From Nigrospora sphaerica (taxonomy: Eukaryota > Ascomycota > Sordariomycetes > Amphisphaeriales > Apiosporaceae), in contig JAGVVL010000002.1 in NCBI GenBank assembly GCA_018287875.1, positions 5,890,001 through 5,954,000 of the forward strand: a DNA stretch of 64,000 nt, written 5' to 3'. The notes under the pieces were generated by a model that saw only the letters and a list, made by a program, of their open reading frames with translations, searched no databases and was not told where the DNA came from. Every line of letters begins with the position of its first letter. The stretch's first letter is position 1. Both the position numbers and the translations under genes were made by a program. Below are positions 12,023 through 24,276 of this stretch, piece by piece.

Positions 12023-15000
12023 TGGAACGACCTGTCTCCTGTCTCTTCCTGGAATCTCTGTTTCTGATGTCTCTGGTCAGGCTGTTGCTCGGCAGCCGTA
12101 TTCTCGGTATCCAATATGCGCGATCAGCTCAGTGCCGCCTGCCAGTGGGGTCAAGAAGGATGCGGATGGCAAAGCACCTAGCGCCGCGCCTCAAGCCCAG
12201 GTCCTCTAGTAAGGAAAAAGGATTACGCTGGCGGTTAGTTCCGAGCCCTGTGTCCCATGGACTCCGGCTGGAAATTTCGAGGCCCCGGCACGACGGTGAA
12301 TAGTCGAGAAGGGCTTTGGGACGGAGCAGCCAACAAGCTGTCTCTGGATAACCGAGTACTGTATCACCTTGGGGCCGTTGTCACCGCCAGATGAGTTGAT
12401 AAGTTGCACAAGCTACCCGGGGGTGGTCTGGCGTGGTTTCCTGACCGGGGTTGTGGACTCGAAAGGGCGGCAGTTTGCAGCAGTCACTGGAGCGAACCCG
12501 TCAGGTCGTTCCGGCGGTTGTGACACAAGAACCCGGTCGTCGCCTCCTCGGTGGCACAGCGAGTCCCCTCGTCTCCCGGGTCGATGCAGCCGTGGGGTAA
12601 AGGCCGGCGGATGGGCAAGGTGAGAGGCTTGATGCCAGCCAGTCACAGCATAGGATGGGCCAGAACCGTCGGTGGTGGTCGGGGGGGCGGACAAGCGGGC
12701 GGGGTGGGAGTAGGCAGCAGTAGATCAGACGATAGTACGACGACTAGATCACGGAGCCTTGAGAGCTGCAGCGACAACCAGAGCCGTAATGTCTTGGATG
12801 TATAAGCAAGTTGAAGGTGTCGACAGAGACAAAGCAGGCAGCCTGTGTCGTTGCTAGCGTTGAGAAGCGAAACAGTTGGACAACTGAACGGTCCGGGGGG
12901 GGGAGGCCGAGGTGATATAGCAGCCGTTGGCACGGGGCACACTGTAAAGCAGGTTGGAAGGGAAAGGTAGGCAGGCAGGTCTGGTTAGAATGCGGAGGGA
13001 GGAGAAGCTTGATAGGGATGGCGTGCTTTTTCACTGGGCGTCTCCAGGGAAGATGCTTGTCGAGGCGGCTTAGCGACGGGTGGCATTGAACGGGCCTGGT
13101 GGTGTAGTGGTGGTGGCGGCGTACAGTACTTGCGGGAGGGAATACGCTGACATCAGGTCTCTTCTATACGCAAGCCCTAGGATGCTGTCATCTTCTTAAG
13201 CTCTTGGGGGGGCGGCCGGCATCCCATTCGCCAAGGATGCGACACACATGGATAGTCGTAGCGGCATCCAGGAAAGCAACAACTGCATGGTAAACTGGGG
13301 CGTCGTCGTCGTCCACTGCGTTTGTCGCTCAAGGATGAGGTACCCATCCAGTCCGTGGACTATTTCCGGTGCGGTTTGGGTCTGGGCCTGGGCTGCCGGG
13401 GGTGGGAAAGGGCGGGTTCGTTGTTGACGACAAGCACGGGGACGCGACCTAGCTCTAACTTGGTGTGTACTACGTAGGTACGAGAGGTACGGAGTACATG
13501 TTAGTCTTAGTCGGGCAACTGGGGTGTGCTACCCCGAGCGGCGCATTTCCACGCCTCATGCTCCTCACGTACCCCCCCCCCCTCTCTCCTCTTCCCGTCA
13601 GGGAATCAGTGAACCAGGGGTTCCCCACTGAACCCTGCGCCCTACCTTGAACTAAGCTATGTGTCTGACGAGGGGAGCAGGGGTCCTGCCATCCATTGCC
13701 ATCCATTGCCATACTGGCCGTCTCCGTACGTTTCCCATCGCATGTGCGTTATACCTTGCCTGGGGTCGCCGTGGTGGCAGAGCACCCGGACGGGTGCCGG
13801 AGCGAGCAGGGCAACGTGTTGTGGCACAGAGGAACGCCACGCCGACGCAGCTACCTAGAAAGGCACGACTGTACATAGGTGCTGTGCTGTATGCGTCAGG
13901 TAGAGGCCGTTGCCACTACTAGATCTGTATAGTTGGGGGTACTCAAGTCACGACTCTCACCTAAAGTGTGCCCGTTCCGATACTGTATAAATTACGTGTA
14001 TACTTTGTACACACCTACGCGCTTTACCGCTGTCCATCATGTAAGCATGTATGCAGTTACCTACCTATGTAGGTACCATACCGGCATTTGAGCATATGCG
14101 ATGGAACCTGGGCTTTCTGGGGTCGCACCAAAGCCCAATGCCGGCCTTTCGTCCTCTGCCGTTGTCGCCGCCGCCGCCATCATCGGTTTTGTGTCTCGGT
14201 TCCCGTAACGGGCGTTGGCCACCCGCCCTCCCATCAGCCTGGCGCACGGTAGACCGGACGTCAATTGACCGTGGATCGGCCCATTATTTGCGGCTGCCCG
14301 TCGTCAGGGGGAGCGCGTGACAGGCCAGCCCGCTCACTTCCGCAAGCTATAGCTCCCCGGGTCAGCGTTGGCGCAAACGCCCCATACGGCTTTTTCTTTG
14401 CTTTTGCGCCTGCCGGCTCCCAAAATCAGGTGCTTTCCTAGCTGGATGCAACAGCCGAAAGCTGTCCTGCTCGGCTCTTTCTGCCGGGCCCAATTGCGAC
14501 GCTCGTTGTTCTGTTTACTTATTTTCTCCCCCGTGTCCGTCGTCGTGGCCACCACCACGCAGCTGATAGGTTCTCTTTCTCCATGTCATGACATGTGTCC
14601 AATCTCAAGCTGTGGAAGACGGGCCGCCCGTTTCCATTGGTCGAACCTCCTGTGGGGTTGTGGAATTTCAGGTGTCCAATTTTCCCGTCATTGCTAGATA
14701 GGAGGGTATGATATCAGTGCACGGAGGCCATCAACGAATGTGGCAGTGCTTGCGAAAGACCGGGGGAGTCCGTCGGGCGTTATTTCCTGATGCGGAGCAT
14801 CTCAGCACCGAATGGTGTTGTAGGATCCCTCCATCCTAAGGGAATTTCAGGCCCCGGCCCCGACGTGAACATGTCCAAATGGTGAACCAGGTTATCGGGA
14901 TCTGCTACTGGGATGCCATTTAGACTACACAACTCGGGCATTTGGCTGGCAGGCTGGCCGAAGTCTGAATGCTTGGGAGCGGCACGGATACGCGGGGCGC

Positions 15001-18000
15001 AGAGGTTCAGCAGCCATGGAGCCGCTTTTACGCAAGCCCGTACGGGAACTACCATACCTAAGGTAAGTAGGTATCTACTCGAGCTAGTAGGCAAAGCGCG
15101 CACACATGAGGAACGCGCGCACTGTTTCCGCATCTACCGACACATACCAACTTTTGATAACCACGCCTGGGCCGGCCTGGTTGCGTGCCGAGGGCCCGGC
15201 TTGACAAGCGGGACCTAGGGGCAGAGACTCAACAGCCGTTGTCTAGGACTGACTGACTCGGCCCCGAGAGAGAATTCGCTGGGGCTAATGGACCTGCGCC
15301 GGGAAGAATCCTTTCCCGGCGCGCCCCGGGTGTTTTTCGGCAGCCCCAGAGTGCAACGTGGATCTGCGGTGGAGTGCGACTACCTATACTCCGTTCATGT
15401 GTCAGAAACTGCGAGGCCGTTGCCATTTTGCGGCCCAGAATGACTCGCGTGCAACGGGTCTGAACGAACATTACCGACGCGGTGACACGGTTCTCACTGC
15501 CACAGCATGGCATGTGTATTGGGGGAGCGAACGCTCCACGATGGATGCAATCCGTGCAAGGCATTTTCCCAACGGGTGGCTGTTTGGCGTACCAGGGAAA
15601 CGAAACGACATCCGGGTAGCTTGCCGTGAAATACCTAACGGCCAATAGGCTGCCGTGGCTCCCAAGAGATAGGTGTGTACTTGACGTATGCAGTAGTAGT
15701 CCTTCCATGGGCGTGACAGGCGTTACAGGCGTGGCAAGCGTGGCAGTGTGGCAGCCGTTGAAAGAAGTTTGGCCTCGAACCCATCCGTGTGTTCTCTGCA
15801 GGGCCATCCCATGCGTGGCCCCCCGGTCGGGCCATTTTAAATGCCATCCATCCCATGTCCCGCCAGGCCGTCAGCCCGTCAACCCGTCCGTCTCTTTTAA
15901 TAGTAGAGCCCAGGTCGGGCGGACAAGCCCTAGCACCCCATGCAAGGCCACTCCGACCCTCGAGAGGTCGGTTGTTGGGCTAGACACTCGGGATACAGAT
16001 GCCGGCTAGTGGTCGGCTGGCACGGCAGCCTTTGCCTGACAGTCTACAACCGGGTGCTAAGCTAAGGTAGCCAGTTGCTACGGGGGGATCCAAGGCTCCC
16101 GGGCTCGCCAGGGCCCCCGTCGACCCATAATACATGCCCGCTAACTAGGTTGGTATAGGGAGTGCTGAGCGTGTCAAGGACCGGGCGGCGCCCTCTCCGT
16201 GCACAACCCGGTCCACTTGGGCCGACTGTCTCTCGAACGGCGGGTCAAACAGCAAGAAGCAACCTGTCGCCCTGCCCCCGGCGAGGCCCTTCAGGAACCA
16301 TTGGCTCCGACCCCGGGCCCAGCAGGGTTAGACGACGCGCGATCGAGGACGGTCGGCCGCCAGCCGGTCGAGACAGCGAACGGCGCGAGCGCACGAGACT
16401 GTATTTGATATTTGGAGGGACTCGGGCTAGGCGCCATGTCCGGGCCACCTAGTAGATCATGTAGGTGTATGGGGCATCCGACACGCTCGGTCTCGTCGGT
16501 GTCCGCCAACCCAAGTCACTTTAGCGAACCGGAAAATATTCAGCTCCACATCGGAACCCAGCTTCCTACAGGAACCGGAACGCAACCCCTAGGGCCGTGG
16601 GCTTGGAAGGGAGGACCGGTGGGACTTGTAGCAAGGGGAGAACGAGGTGAGCGATCACAGAGTGGCAGGCCGGTCGTGGTTCCAGTCCACGAAAGCAAGG
16701 GAAAGGCGCGGCGCTGTCTGGTAATTGGTATACTCGGTACCGCAAAAGCTCGAGCAGGTTGCATTGCCTCTGACAGGTGAATCGGCAAATGGGAATGTCA
16801 AGAGTGGAGCCCAAGAACTGGATGCCGACGTTGCGACGTTGTAACGGTACGTACGACAACGGCTGCGAGAAGGAGATGGTGCGCCGCGGTTTGCGATGCT
16901 CGCCTGCTGAGGCGGCAGCCGAATCGGCAACGCCCCCTGTGTGCCACCTGCTGCCCGGCTCACCATAGGCTATCCGGTGCTTGACCGATGCATGAGTGAT
17001 GAAATAACTGACAGGCCGAGTTACGAGAGCACGGCGAGCTTGATAGCCACGCAATGCCGCGTGCGAGAGCCTTGCTTTCCCGGGGGGGGGAGAGGGGACG
17101 GGGGTTCTCTCGCTGTTTGCCTTGGTGTTTCATTGAGCACGTCTATCCCTTTGGGCAAGGGTGGACTCCCGCATCCATCATCTCCGTTATACTTTCATAC
17201 ATACGTGCGCAACACCCATGGCTTGCCGGTCGACTGGCGGCCAAGACGGATGCTGTGTTGCGCCAACCAGGCTTGCACATGCGATGCGCAATCGATGAAC
17301 ATGGGAATTTGCCGTACCAGGCATCGTCGATCTTTGATTGGCCCACGGCGAACCCCCTCCCGCTCTGTTGGATTTCGATGTGCATAAACCTGGATGGCAA
17401 AGTCGCGAGGCTTAGGGGATTCCGTCACCGCGCGGCCGGCAGCGGCAGGGAGCTTTTGGCCCCGACGGGGAAAGAAAGACAAAAAAAAGTGCCATGATAG
17501 CCGACGGTAAAGTTGCTTGGTGGTACCGACATCCAGCGTGCCGGTACCTCCCATTCGTTGGTCGTCTCCAAACCAACAACTCGCCCTCCCCCTCCCCCTC
17601 TTCGGATGCGCACAGGTGGAAATGCAACCCCCATGCGGGCGTGGCAGGCCTAAGCGGAAGAGTGGAGGGCGTAGCCAGGAGCGGCCTCACGAGCTACTAA
17701 CGCCCACCTGCCGACAACCTTAGGCCGAGAGGCAGGGTTTAGCGGGGCCAGGCAGGCATTGGAAGGACAGGGACGCCCAGGGCAGGCAAACCGAACCGTA
17801 AGAACGTTGAAGCATGGAAGCGTGCAAGAGAAGCCAGGGGTTTTATTGTACGACGGTGGGTGAATCCGTGGCCAGTAGCTGGACGGCCCAGGGCCGATGA
17901 TTTGGGCTTCGTCATTGGTTTGTGGGATGGTCGGCGGCCACATGTGTCGATCACTACCAGCTGCAAGTGTGACATTTCGGAGGCTCGACAGCTCCTAGCG

Positions 18001-20129
18001 CTACTACGGATGGCTAGTCGCACCAACTGCGGGCTGGGCATGCGGATGAAGGTGTCGTCTCGGGCTAAGCAGGCTTAGGTACTTGCAATAGAGGCATGTA
18101 CATGGATGGAACCCCCGAGGCCTCATCCGCGCCCGGCCGGGCCACCCGTCGTTGGGAGCGGACAGCCGGAAGGCCCTCTATCGCCTCCAACCAATTCCTA
18201 CGGCCTCGCTGGGTAGCCGCGGCTACCCAATCAGCGCCGCCCCTGGTCGTACGCGGAAACAAACTGGACGGGGGACTGGGCCAAGGTCGCATCGAGGCCA
18301 TGGATGGCAGTCGGTCGCCCAGCCGCAACCCTCTTTGCGCACTTCCATCATCCTTCCCGACAAAAGAACCCTTGCCATTACGTACCGGGCGCCTGTGCCT
18401 ATAGACATGGAATGCGGCATTCTCCGGGCCCAAACCCAACCATGCCCGGCGCGAGTTTGGTTCGCTGCAGCCATCACACTCGCGCACCCTCGCTCTCAAC
18501 CACGCCTTCTCCGCCGCCCGCACGGATTTGGTATTAGGTGCTGCAAGCCGACGGGCGCGCACAACCAGCCAAGTCCATGCCCACTTTTGAGATAGAGAGG
18601 CAGGCAAGGCCCTTCGGTCATGACGAAGACGCTACGGCCTACTCGACATCTCCGGACCGCCTCCCCCAAGCGAAGTCGTTTCCTCTTCCGGAAAGCTCGT
18701 CGCCAGATGCATGTTTGGTTGCTTCTGATGCCTGTCGGGCGCCGCCTTCTGGGCGCATGCCCTCGTGGGCCCTGCGAATCCTATCCTGTCCGCTGTGCTT
18801 ACCGGCGTGGAGGTGAGCCCCGTAGGCTACGTATGTAAGCATGACGGTGAAGGGTCAGCAGTGTCCTGATTCAGTATACGGCGCGGGCTGTCAATCTTTT
18901 CCCCCCTGTCACGGCAGCGACATCACGACCAGCATGGTCGACCGGAAGCGGATGGCTTTCGGCGCGGCGAATGCACGTTGGAGCCGCTTCGGCGCATGCT
19001 GTACGTACTGAACACCTGGCAACGGCCTACGCGAAATGACTGGGCAGTTTTCCCTGTTGGGTAATGCATAGAGAGGGGTAATCGTGCGGTACTGTAAGAA
19101 CATGACTATCGAAGAGCTTGGTGTAGGTAGCTAGCCTGGCCCCAACTTCATACATAGATGGATCTGTGGACAGTCGCGTGTCTTTGCCTAGTGCTTACCT
19201 CGACCTGGTTGAGCTAAATCCGGCCGTGACAGAACGGCGCCCGCATGCCGTAGACCGAGTCGCGGCGACGAGCCTGTCAAGCCCGAGCCGGCGCACCACC
19301 AAGAGGGCTGGGCGGCCACAGTCGTGTTTGGTTTCGACGTTGCAACGGCGGGAGGGGTTAAAGGGATGCGCTTATAGGTACCGAGGCGTGGCACATACGA
19401 ACCGGGCTACCAGACGACTTCCACACAGCGGCCCCTGTATGAACGTGACACAGGGATGGAGGGTTCCGGCCGCTTGGAGACGTTCCATGGCGCCCTCCAG
19501 GGTCTCCGTAGCTTGCTTCCCGTCTGCCATCCCGTCCCTCCAATGGATGCCAGCCTAGCCAGCTTTGCCTGGCCCCCTTCTCAGGCCCGCCTGCCTGCCT
19601 GCCTGCCCGCTCGGGCAAGCGGGTTGTGCCCGGAGAGACCAACCGACGTCGCCATAGAACTGCCGCAGATAACCATCTACCCTTCTCCAGCAGAGGCCAC
19701 GCGAGCGAGGATCCATATCTACACCCGCGGCGGAGGATTGTCGCTATGTACCGTGTACCCTCCCCAGCATGCCTCGCAGCAAGAAGCGGAATGGCCTGAT
19801 GTGGGCCGAGAAGCTGTTCTTCCGTGTCGCATAGTCTCTGCTCCCCCCGGATTTGTGATATACACCCCAGTGTGCCATCCACCGCGCATGAACCAAGCCA
19901 GAGTCACACACCCAATAAGTACCAGGCCGGCAGGCGGTATGTGCGAACAGCCCCGGCAGGGAGGCAAGCGGTCTGGATCACCCGCTACTGCACGCATAGA
20001 GGCGCATTGTATGGGCAAAAGTTGCCGGCGCGGGCTCGCGGATAACGACCTACTTGAGGCCTCGTCCTTTGCTTTCGCTACGACTAGCCAGCTAACCGAT
20101 GGTAGCCCTTGTAAGCCGGCATCTCCGCC

Positions 20130-20145
20130 GGGGGGGGGGGGGGGG
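20130..20145. repeat. Poly-G tract (16 G)
   Basis: An uninterrupted run of 16 G residues in intergenic DNA. No gene context suggests a role. Confidence 0.9.
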
Positions 20146-20449
20146 AGGCGTGTGCATATCTGAGTCGGTACTGGTCGAGGCATAGAATCCGTCACTGGGG
20201 TGATCCTACAGGTTATGACCACAGGCGAAGCCGTATTTCAGCCTTTTCATTTCGAATGCTCTCTGGGGGGTATGTCGCCGTTTGGACCTGGGAGGGCGTG
20301 GGCGGTCGCCCTGGTACATACATAGTGGCTGGCCTGCTTGTGGTCTTTTGTTAGGCGAGCCACGAAGATCCATGGATCCTGGACGGGGCTCATCCGCCAT
20401 CAGCGGCTCCTCGCGTGCCAGGCACCCCCACTGCTCTTCCAGCTTGCCC

Positions 20450-20452
<3 letters not shown>

Positions 20453-20498
<46 letters not shown>
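20453..20498. repeat. (CA)n microsatellite
   Basis: About 22 CA units with single interruptions near each end (CACGCACA). It lies in gene-poor DNA about 1.2 kb upstream of EED and would be a polymorphic marker. Confidence 0.95.
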
Positions 20499-20500
<2 letters not shown>

Positions 20501-20736
20501 AACATCCATGCAATTGATGGATGGACGTCTAGCCGGGCTTTTCAGCAAACCTGGGCAGGGTCCGAGACCCTCTTCGCGATGACGAGGAGACCATGCCGAC
20601 GTTTTATGATCATTTGCACTTTTTTTATGCCTTTTGTTGCGGCCATCGTCGTTTCCCATGTCGTCGTGTTCCATGCTACCGCTCGTCTTATCTTATCGGC
20701 GACTTTCATGATCTTCAGGTACCATACCTTGTGGAA

Positions 20737-20770
20737 TACCTAGGTACCTACCTAACCTACAGTCTACCTA
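20737..20770. promoter_or_regulatory. Clustered TACCTA motifs with a TACCTAGGTA palindrome
   Basis: A perfect 10-bp palindrome at 20737-20746 is followed within 25 bp by further overlapping TACCTA or ACCTAC units. The block lies about 1 kb upstream of EED. Similar elements occur at 14062-14075 and 59290-59306, all intergenic. A regulatory role is speculation. Confidence 0.25.
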
Positions 20771-21743
20771 AAGTACGTACAACTAGAACTGGGCGGTGCC
20801 AGGTTGGGAAAGGCCAAGAGCAACGGGGCACTTCGGGTGCACCACCAACAACAACAACTGCCAAAATCAATCACACCCACGCGTCTCGTCCTCACGACCC
20901 ATCCCATCCATGGACGTTTCCCCACTTCATTCATACATGCCGTACTGTGTACCTGCTCTTTCCATCGCCGGCCAATGCCAGCTGTGGAGCGCAGCCGTGG
21001 AGCGGTCCACACCCCTACGTCCCCGTGTACAGCCCAGTACAGAGTAGTTTCGTACAGGATTAGTAAACAGTGTGCACCCAAGATTCTGCAACTAATTGGG
21101 TGGGAGCTGTTGCGCTTCCGAGCCCCCTTCGCCCGCGGAACTTTTCGCACGCCAGACCCCTGGTCTTGACTCCGACGAAGCTGCAGCTGCGTATGCCGGA
21201 AGTCGTCCGCGGTTTGTGCAACGGACCCTGACGGCCTCGCTCAAACCGGATTTGCGTCAGCGTGGGTGGCCGTTGCATTGCACCTATCGCGCCACCGTCC
21301 GAAGTGGTGACCAAGACGACGACAAAGAGACGACGACAAGTAAGTTGCCTGCCGGCGGCGTGTTCGAAAGCGAGTTCGAGATCTCTGTGCCTGCGCCTCG
21401 TGCTAGCGATCACTCACAACCACCCCTACCGTCATTTGATCGGCAGCTTGGCTTGCGTGGGGTGCCTCTGCCGGGCCCCTCGTAAAGGCAACTTTTCGCT
21501 TGTCAGCTGCCCGCCCTGCCGCCCCTCCTTGGCCTCGGAACCCCTAGTGTCTGCCCAGCCACAACCCCCCGAGCGCCGCCGCTTTCACTCGCTGTTTTTA
21601 GCTGTGGTATGGAGCATTGCTTGTAGGGCGACCCGGCCGTCGTCCTTCGTATCAACCGAGTGACTATTCCGGCATCCAGGCGTTCCTGCGATTCGGACCC
21701 CCGCCCGTGTCGGAGCGGATCATGCACACAGAGCAGCATCAGC

Positions 21744-23815
21744 ATGGCCCCAACGACGCAAAATGACGAGTGGGATCTTCCCAAGCTCAAGGCCGCCATT
21801 GGATTCGAGGTAGGGAGGCGTCTTCTGTCCCCTGGGGGCGTGGACCCGTACTTACAGGAGATACAGGATGAAGCCCCAGCCGCCGGCGTTCATGACAAGG
21901 ACACAGGTATACACCCTCGCCTCCCGGGCCGCCGGCCATACGCCCCCCATGGCCTGATGGAGTGCTCATCATGATATTGTAGAATTCTTTGACGTCAAGT
22001 TCTATCCCTACCTTGCACCCACCGAGGACCCCGTTTTTGCCGCCGTCAGTAAGAAACATGTGCGTCGAGATATACTCACACACCCACGCATCTCTTCCCC
22101 GCCGTGAACCCCCTGGGCTGGTGTTGATAAAAACGGACCCTTACAGATTGCGATATATCGTCTCCCCAGCACCGCCAGCCCCCCTAGTCCCCCATGCGAA
22201 CTCATCCAGCTTTTTCGAGATGATGATGTAAGTGTTACAGCATATATTACCAAGCAAAAAGTAAACTGACCACCCTTTTCAGGAGCAAGCGGTGAACTGT
22301 AGTTGTACTTGGAGCAAGGATCTCGAAACGGATATACCCTACCTCTGCGTGGCTGGGTTGGATGCCAAAATCAAGATCTACGACATATTCAACGCAACAA
22401 TAGCAAAGGTAGCTATAATTGCACGAATGCTAGCGTCTTCTGTGTGCTGATAGGAATGTCAGGTTCTCGTCGGCCATGGGGCTGTAAGTGCCACGCGATA
22501 TGCGTCTCAAACTAGGCTCACGCCCAACAGGAGATCAACGACTTGGCCACGTGCCCGACCAATCCGGCCTTGATCGCGTCCGCGTCAGATGACACGACCG
22601 TTCGCATCTGGAGCCTAGACCCTGCCGATGAGAAGCAGCCCTGCGTCTGTATACTGGGAGGCGAAGGTCACTCTTCCGGTCTCCTCACAGTCGTAGGTGC
22701 CCCCCCCCTTTACCCGGCTTGACGGGGCCGACTGACTTGGTGCTGATGTTTGTTCATAGGCGTTCCACAACTGCGGCAGATACATTCTTTCGGCCGGCCA
22801 TGACAATTGCGTCTGCCTGGTAGGCGTACACTCTCCCGGCAGGCCATGCTTCAACTGACACGGTATTTCTCGCAGTGGACACTGCCCGATCTATCAACGA
22901 GGCCACGGGACAAAAACCCGCCACCGCCGGTAATCGTCCACTACCCACACTTCTTCACGTCGGAAGTACACGGCGGCATCGTGGATTGGTGAGTGCCACC
23001 AAGTGCCCTGTGAGGCCTGTTGGCTGATCCTCCTCGGCTGTAGCGTGGCCTTTTTTGGCGATCTAGTCCTGTCTCGAGCTTGCCACGAGGATGTCATCGT
23101 CCTCTGGCGGATCGAGGGCTTCTCCTCCCGCGACCCTCCGCCCCCGGCTTCCAGCGCGCCCACGACGAGCGATACGGAGCGGCTGACGCGCTCTGCTTTT
23201 GCGCCAGTGACTGCCACGGATAACCCGCCCCAATACACCCGCCTTGTACAGTTTCAGACCCCTGGGAGCGGCCACCAATTCTACATGCGGTTCAAGCTTT
23301 TCCACCACAAGGACAAGCACCCCATTCTGGCATTTGGGAACGCACACTCAAATATCTACTTCTGGGACCTGGCCCGCCTCACCACGTACCACTCCTTCAT
23401 CGAGGATCTGGAAGACCCCGAACGAGACCAACCCATACAGCGTCCACGGTGGCTGATGCCCCATCAACCAAGACAGAAGAGCGACATGGTCAGCAAACTC
23501 AAGGACGCCGAGGACAGGGACTCGGTCGCTTCTGGGCGGACCGGTAGCGACATTGACGGACAGATCAACTTGCGTGATCACTACTCGGAGGAAACACTGA
23601 AACAGTGGCGATCCAAGTACGACATCAAGAAAGTCTCCAAAGCCCTCACACATCACCATGTTGTCACGACGTCGGTAAAGGACTTTATCGGACGCCAGGT
23701 GGCTTGGAGTCCGGAAGGCGAGTGGTGCATAGTGGTGGGCAGCAAGAACCTGGCTCTCATCTTGCACCGCTGGTCGAAGAAGGACAGGGAGGAGAAGAAG
23801 CCCGCCTCCCAATAA
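21744..23815 (+). CDS. eed: EED/ESC WD40 subunit of Polycomb repressive complex 2
   Basis: Predicted 508 aa in ten exons: 21744-21809, 21858-21906, 21983-22059, 22147-22227, 22283-22408, 22463-22483, 22531-22692, 22760-22819, 22876-22988 and 23044-23815. EED is the beta-propeller of PRC2; in the family it binds methylated H3K27 and stimulates the SET-domain methyltransferase. The diagnostic order is present: FYDVKFYPY-like opening (EFFDVKFYPY), FAAV, CSCTWSKD, LCVAGLDAKIKIYDI, VLVGHGAEINDLATCP, SASDDTTVRIWSL, HSSGLLTVAFHNCGRYILSAGHD, VHGGIVDCVAFFGDLVLSRACHEDVIVLWRI, and a last blade ending in GRQVAWSPEGEWCIVVGS. Family-typical inserts lie after blade 5 (Ser/Pro-rich) and before blade 7 (charged). 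Intron 1 (48 nt) is a multiple of three without an in-frame stop, so its splicing is the least certain. Confidence 0.88.
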
Positions 23816-24276
23816 GACCAGGCAGCGACAGATGTTGCTTTTGGTTGTGTCAGGGGTTTGTCGTCCATAAACCCGGCCTCTGGAGGGTCTTCTTGACCTG
23901 CAAAAATGTGCGGGCACTCCTGACACGAGTAGCATTACAAGAGGCTGAACAGATCGTCCACTTGCCTTGGTCACGGAAAATCTTGTAACCGATGCCAGCG
24001 TTGAAATGATAGAAGAACCATACATGCATCGTCGCTGCCGCCTCTTGGCGCATGCTATGCCCAGGCACCGAGGCAGACCGGCTGTAGTTTGCGTCGTTGG
24101 CGTAGACCTGGAAGGCTCTCAGCACCACGTCGTTCAAGCATATTCGGTGCCGCTACTGCAAGAGCAGAATACACGGCACTTGATGTATCAAGGCGTTTTG
24201 ATACGGGAGTAGACACGGCGAAGAGCTCGAACTGCGTATTCCAAGCCCTGGTCCGCAGCGGGTGGCAGGGCGCATT
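23816..24276. other. Convergent 3' region between EED and RRN11
   Basis: 461 bp shared by two convergent genes, expected to hold both 3' UTRs. No additional feature is seen. Confidence 0.5.

Larger units (their letters stand above)
12023..21743. other. 9.7 kb gene-poor region
   Basis: It separates the divergently transcribed PAS regulator (left, -) and EED (right, +). I translated the longer open frames on both strands (for example about 15.2-15.8, 18.1-18.6 and 19.5-20.2 kb). None shows a signal peptide with a plausible mature domain, a conserved motif, a codon pattern like the neighbouring genes or exon-like continuity. Composition stays GC-rich, with no AT-rich block of the kind left by RIP and no terminal repeats. 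Visible structure is limited to simple repeats (20130-20145, 20453-20498), a CTGC run near 19.59 kb and clustered TACCTA motifs at 20737-20770. The ends presumably carry the promoters and 5' UTRs of the flanking genes. Confidence 0.6.

Noticed and set aside
15229..15807. 192-codon minus-strand open frame in the gene desert
   Set aside because: The translation contains a simple-sequence TPVTPVTP stretch and otherwise random composition. No conserved motif or splice partners were found.
19456..20163. 235-codon plus-strand open frame in the gene desert
   Set aside because: It runs through the CTGC repeat and the poly-G tract and looks like a product of base composition.
20282..20743. Frame with a Thr-His repeat
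   Set aside because: The repeat is just the translation of the (CA)n microsatellite.
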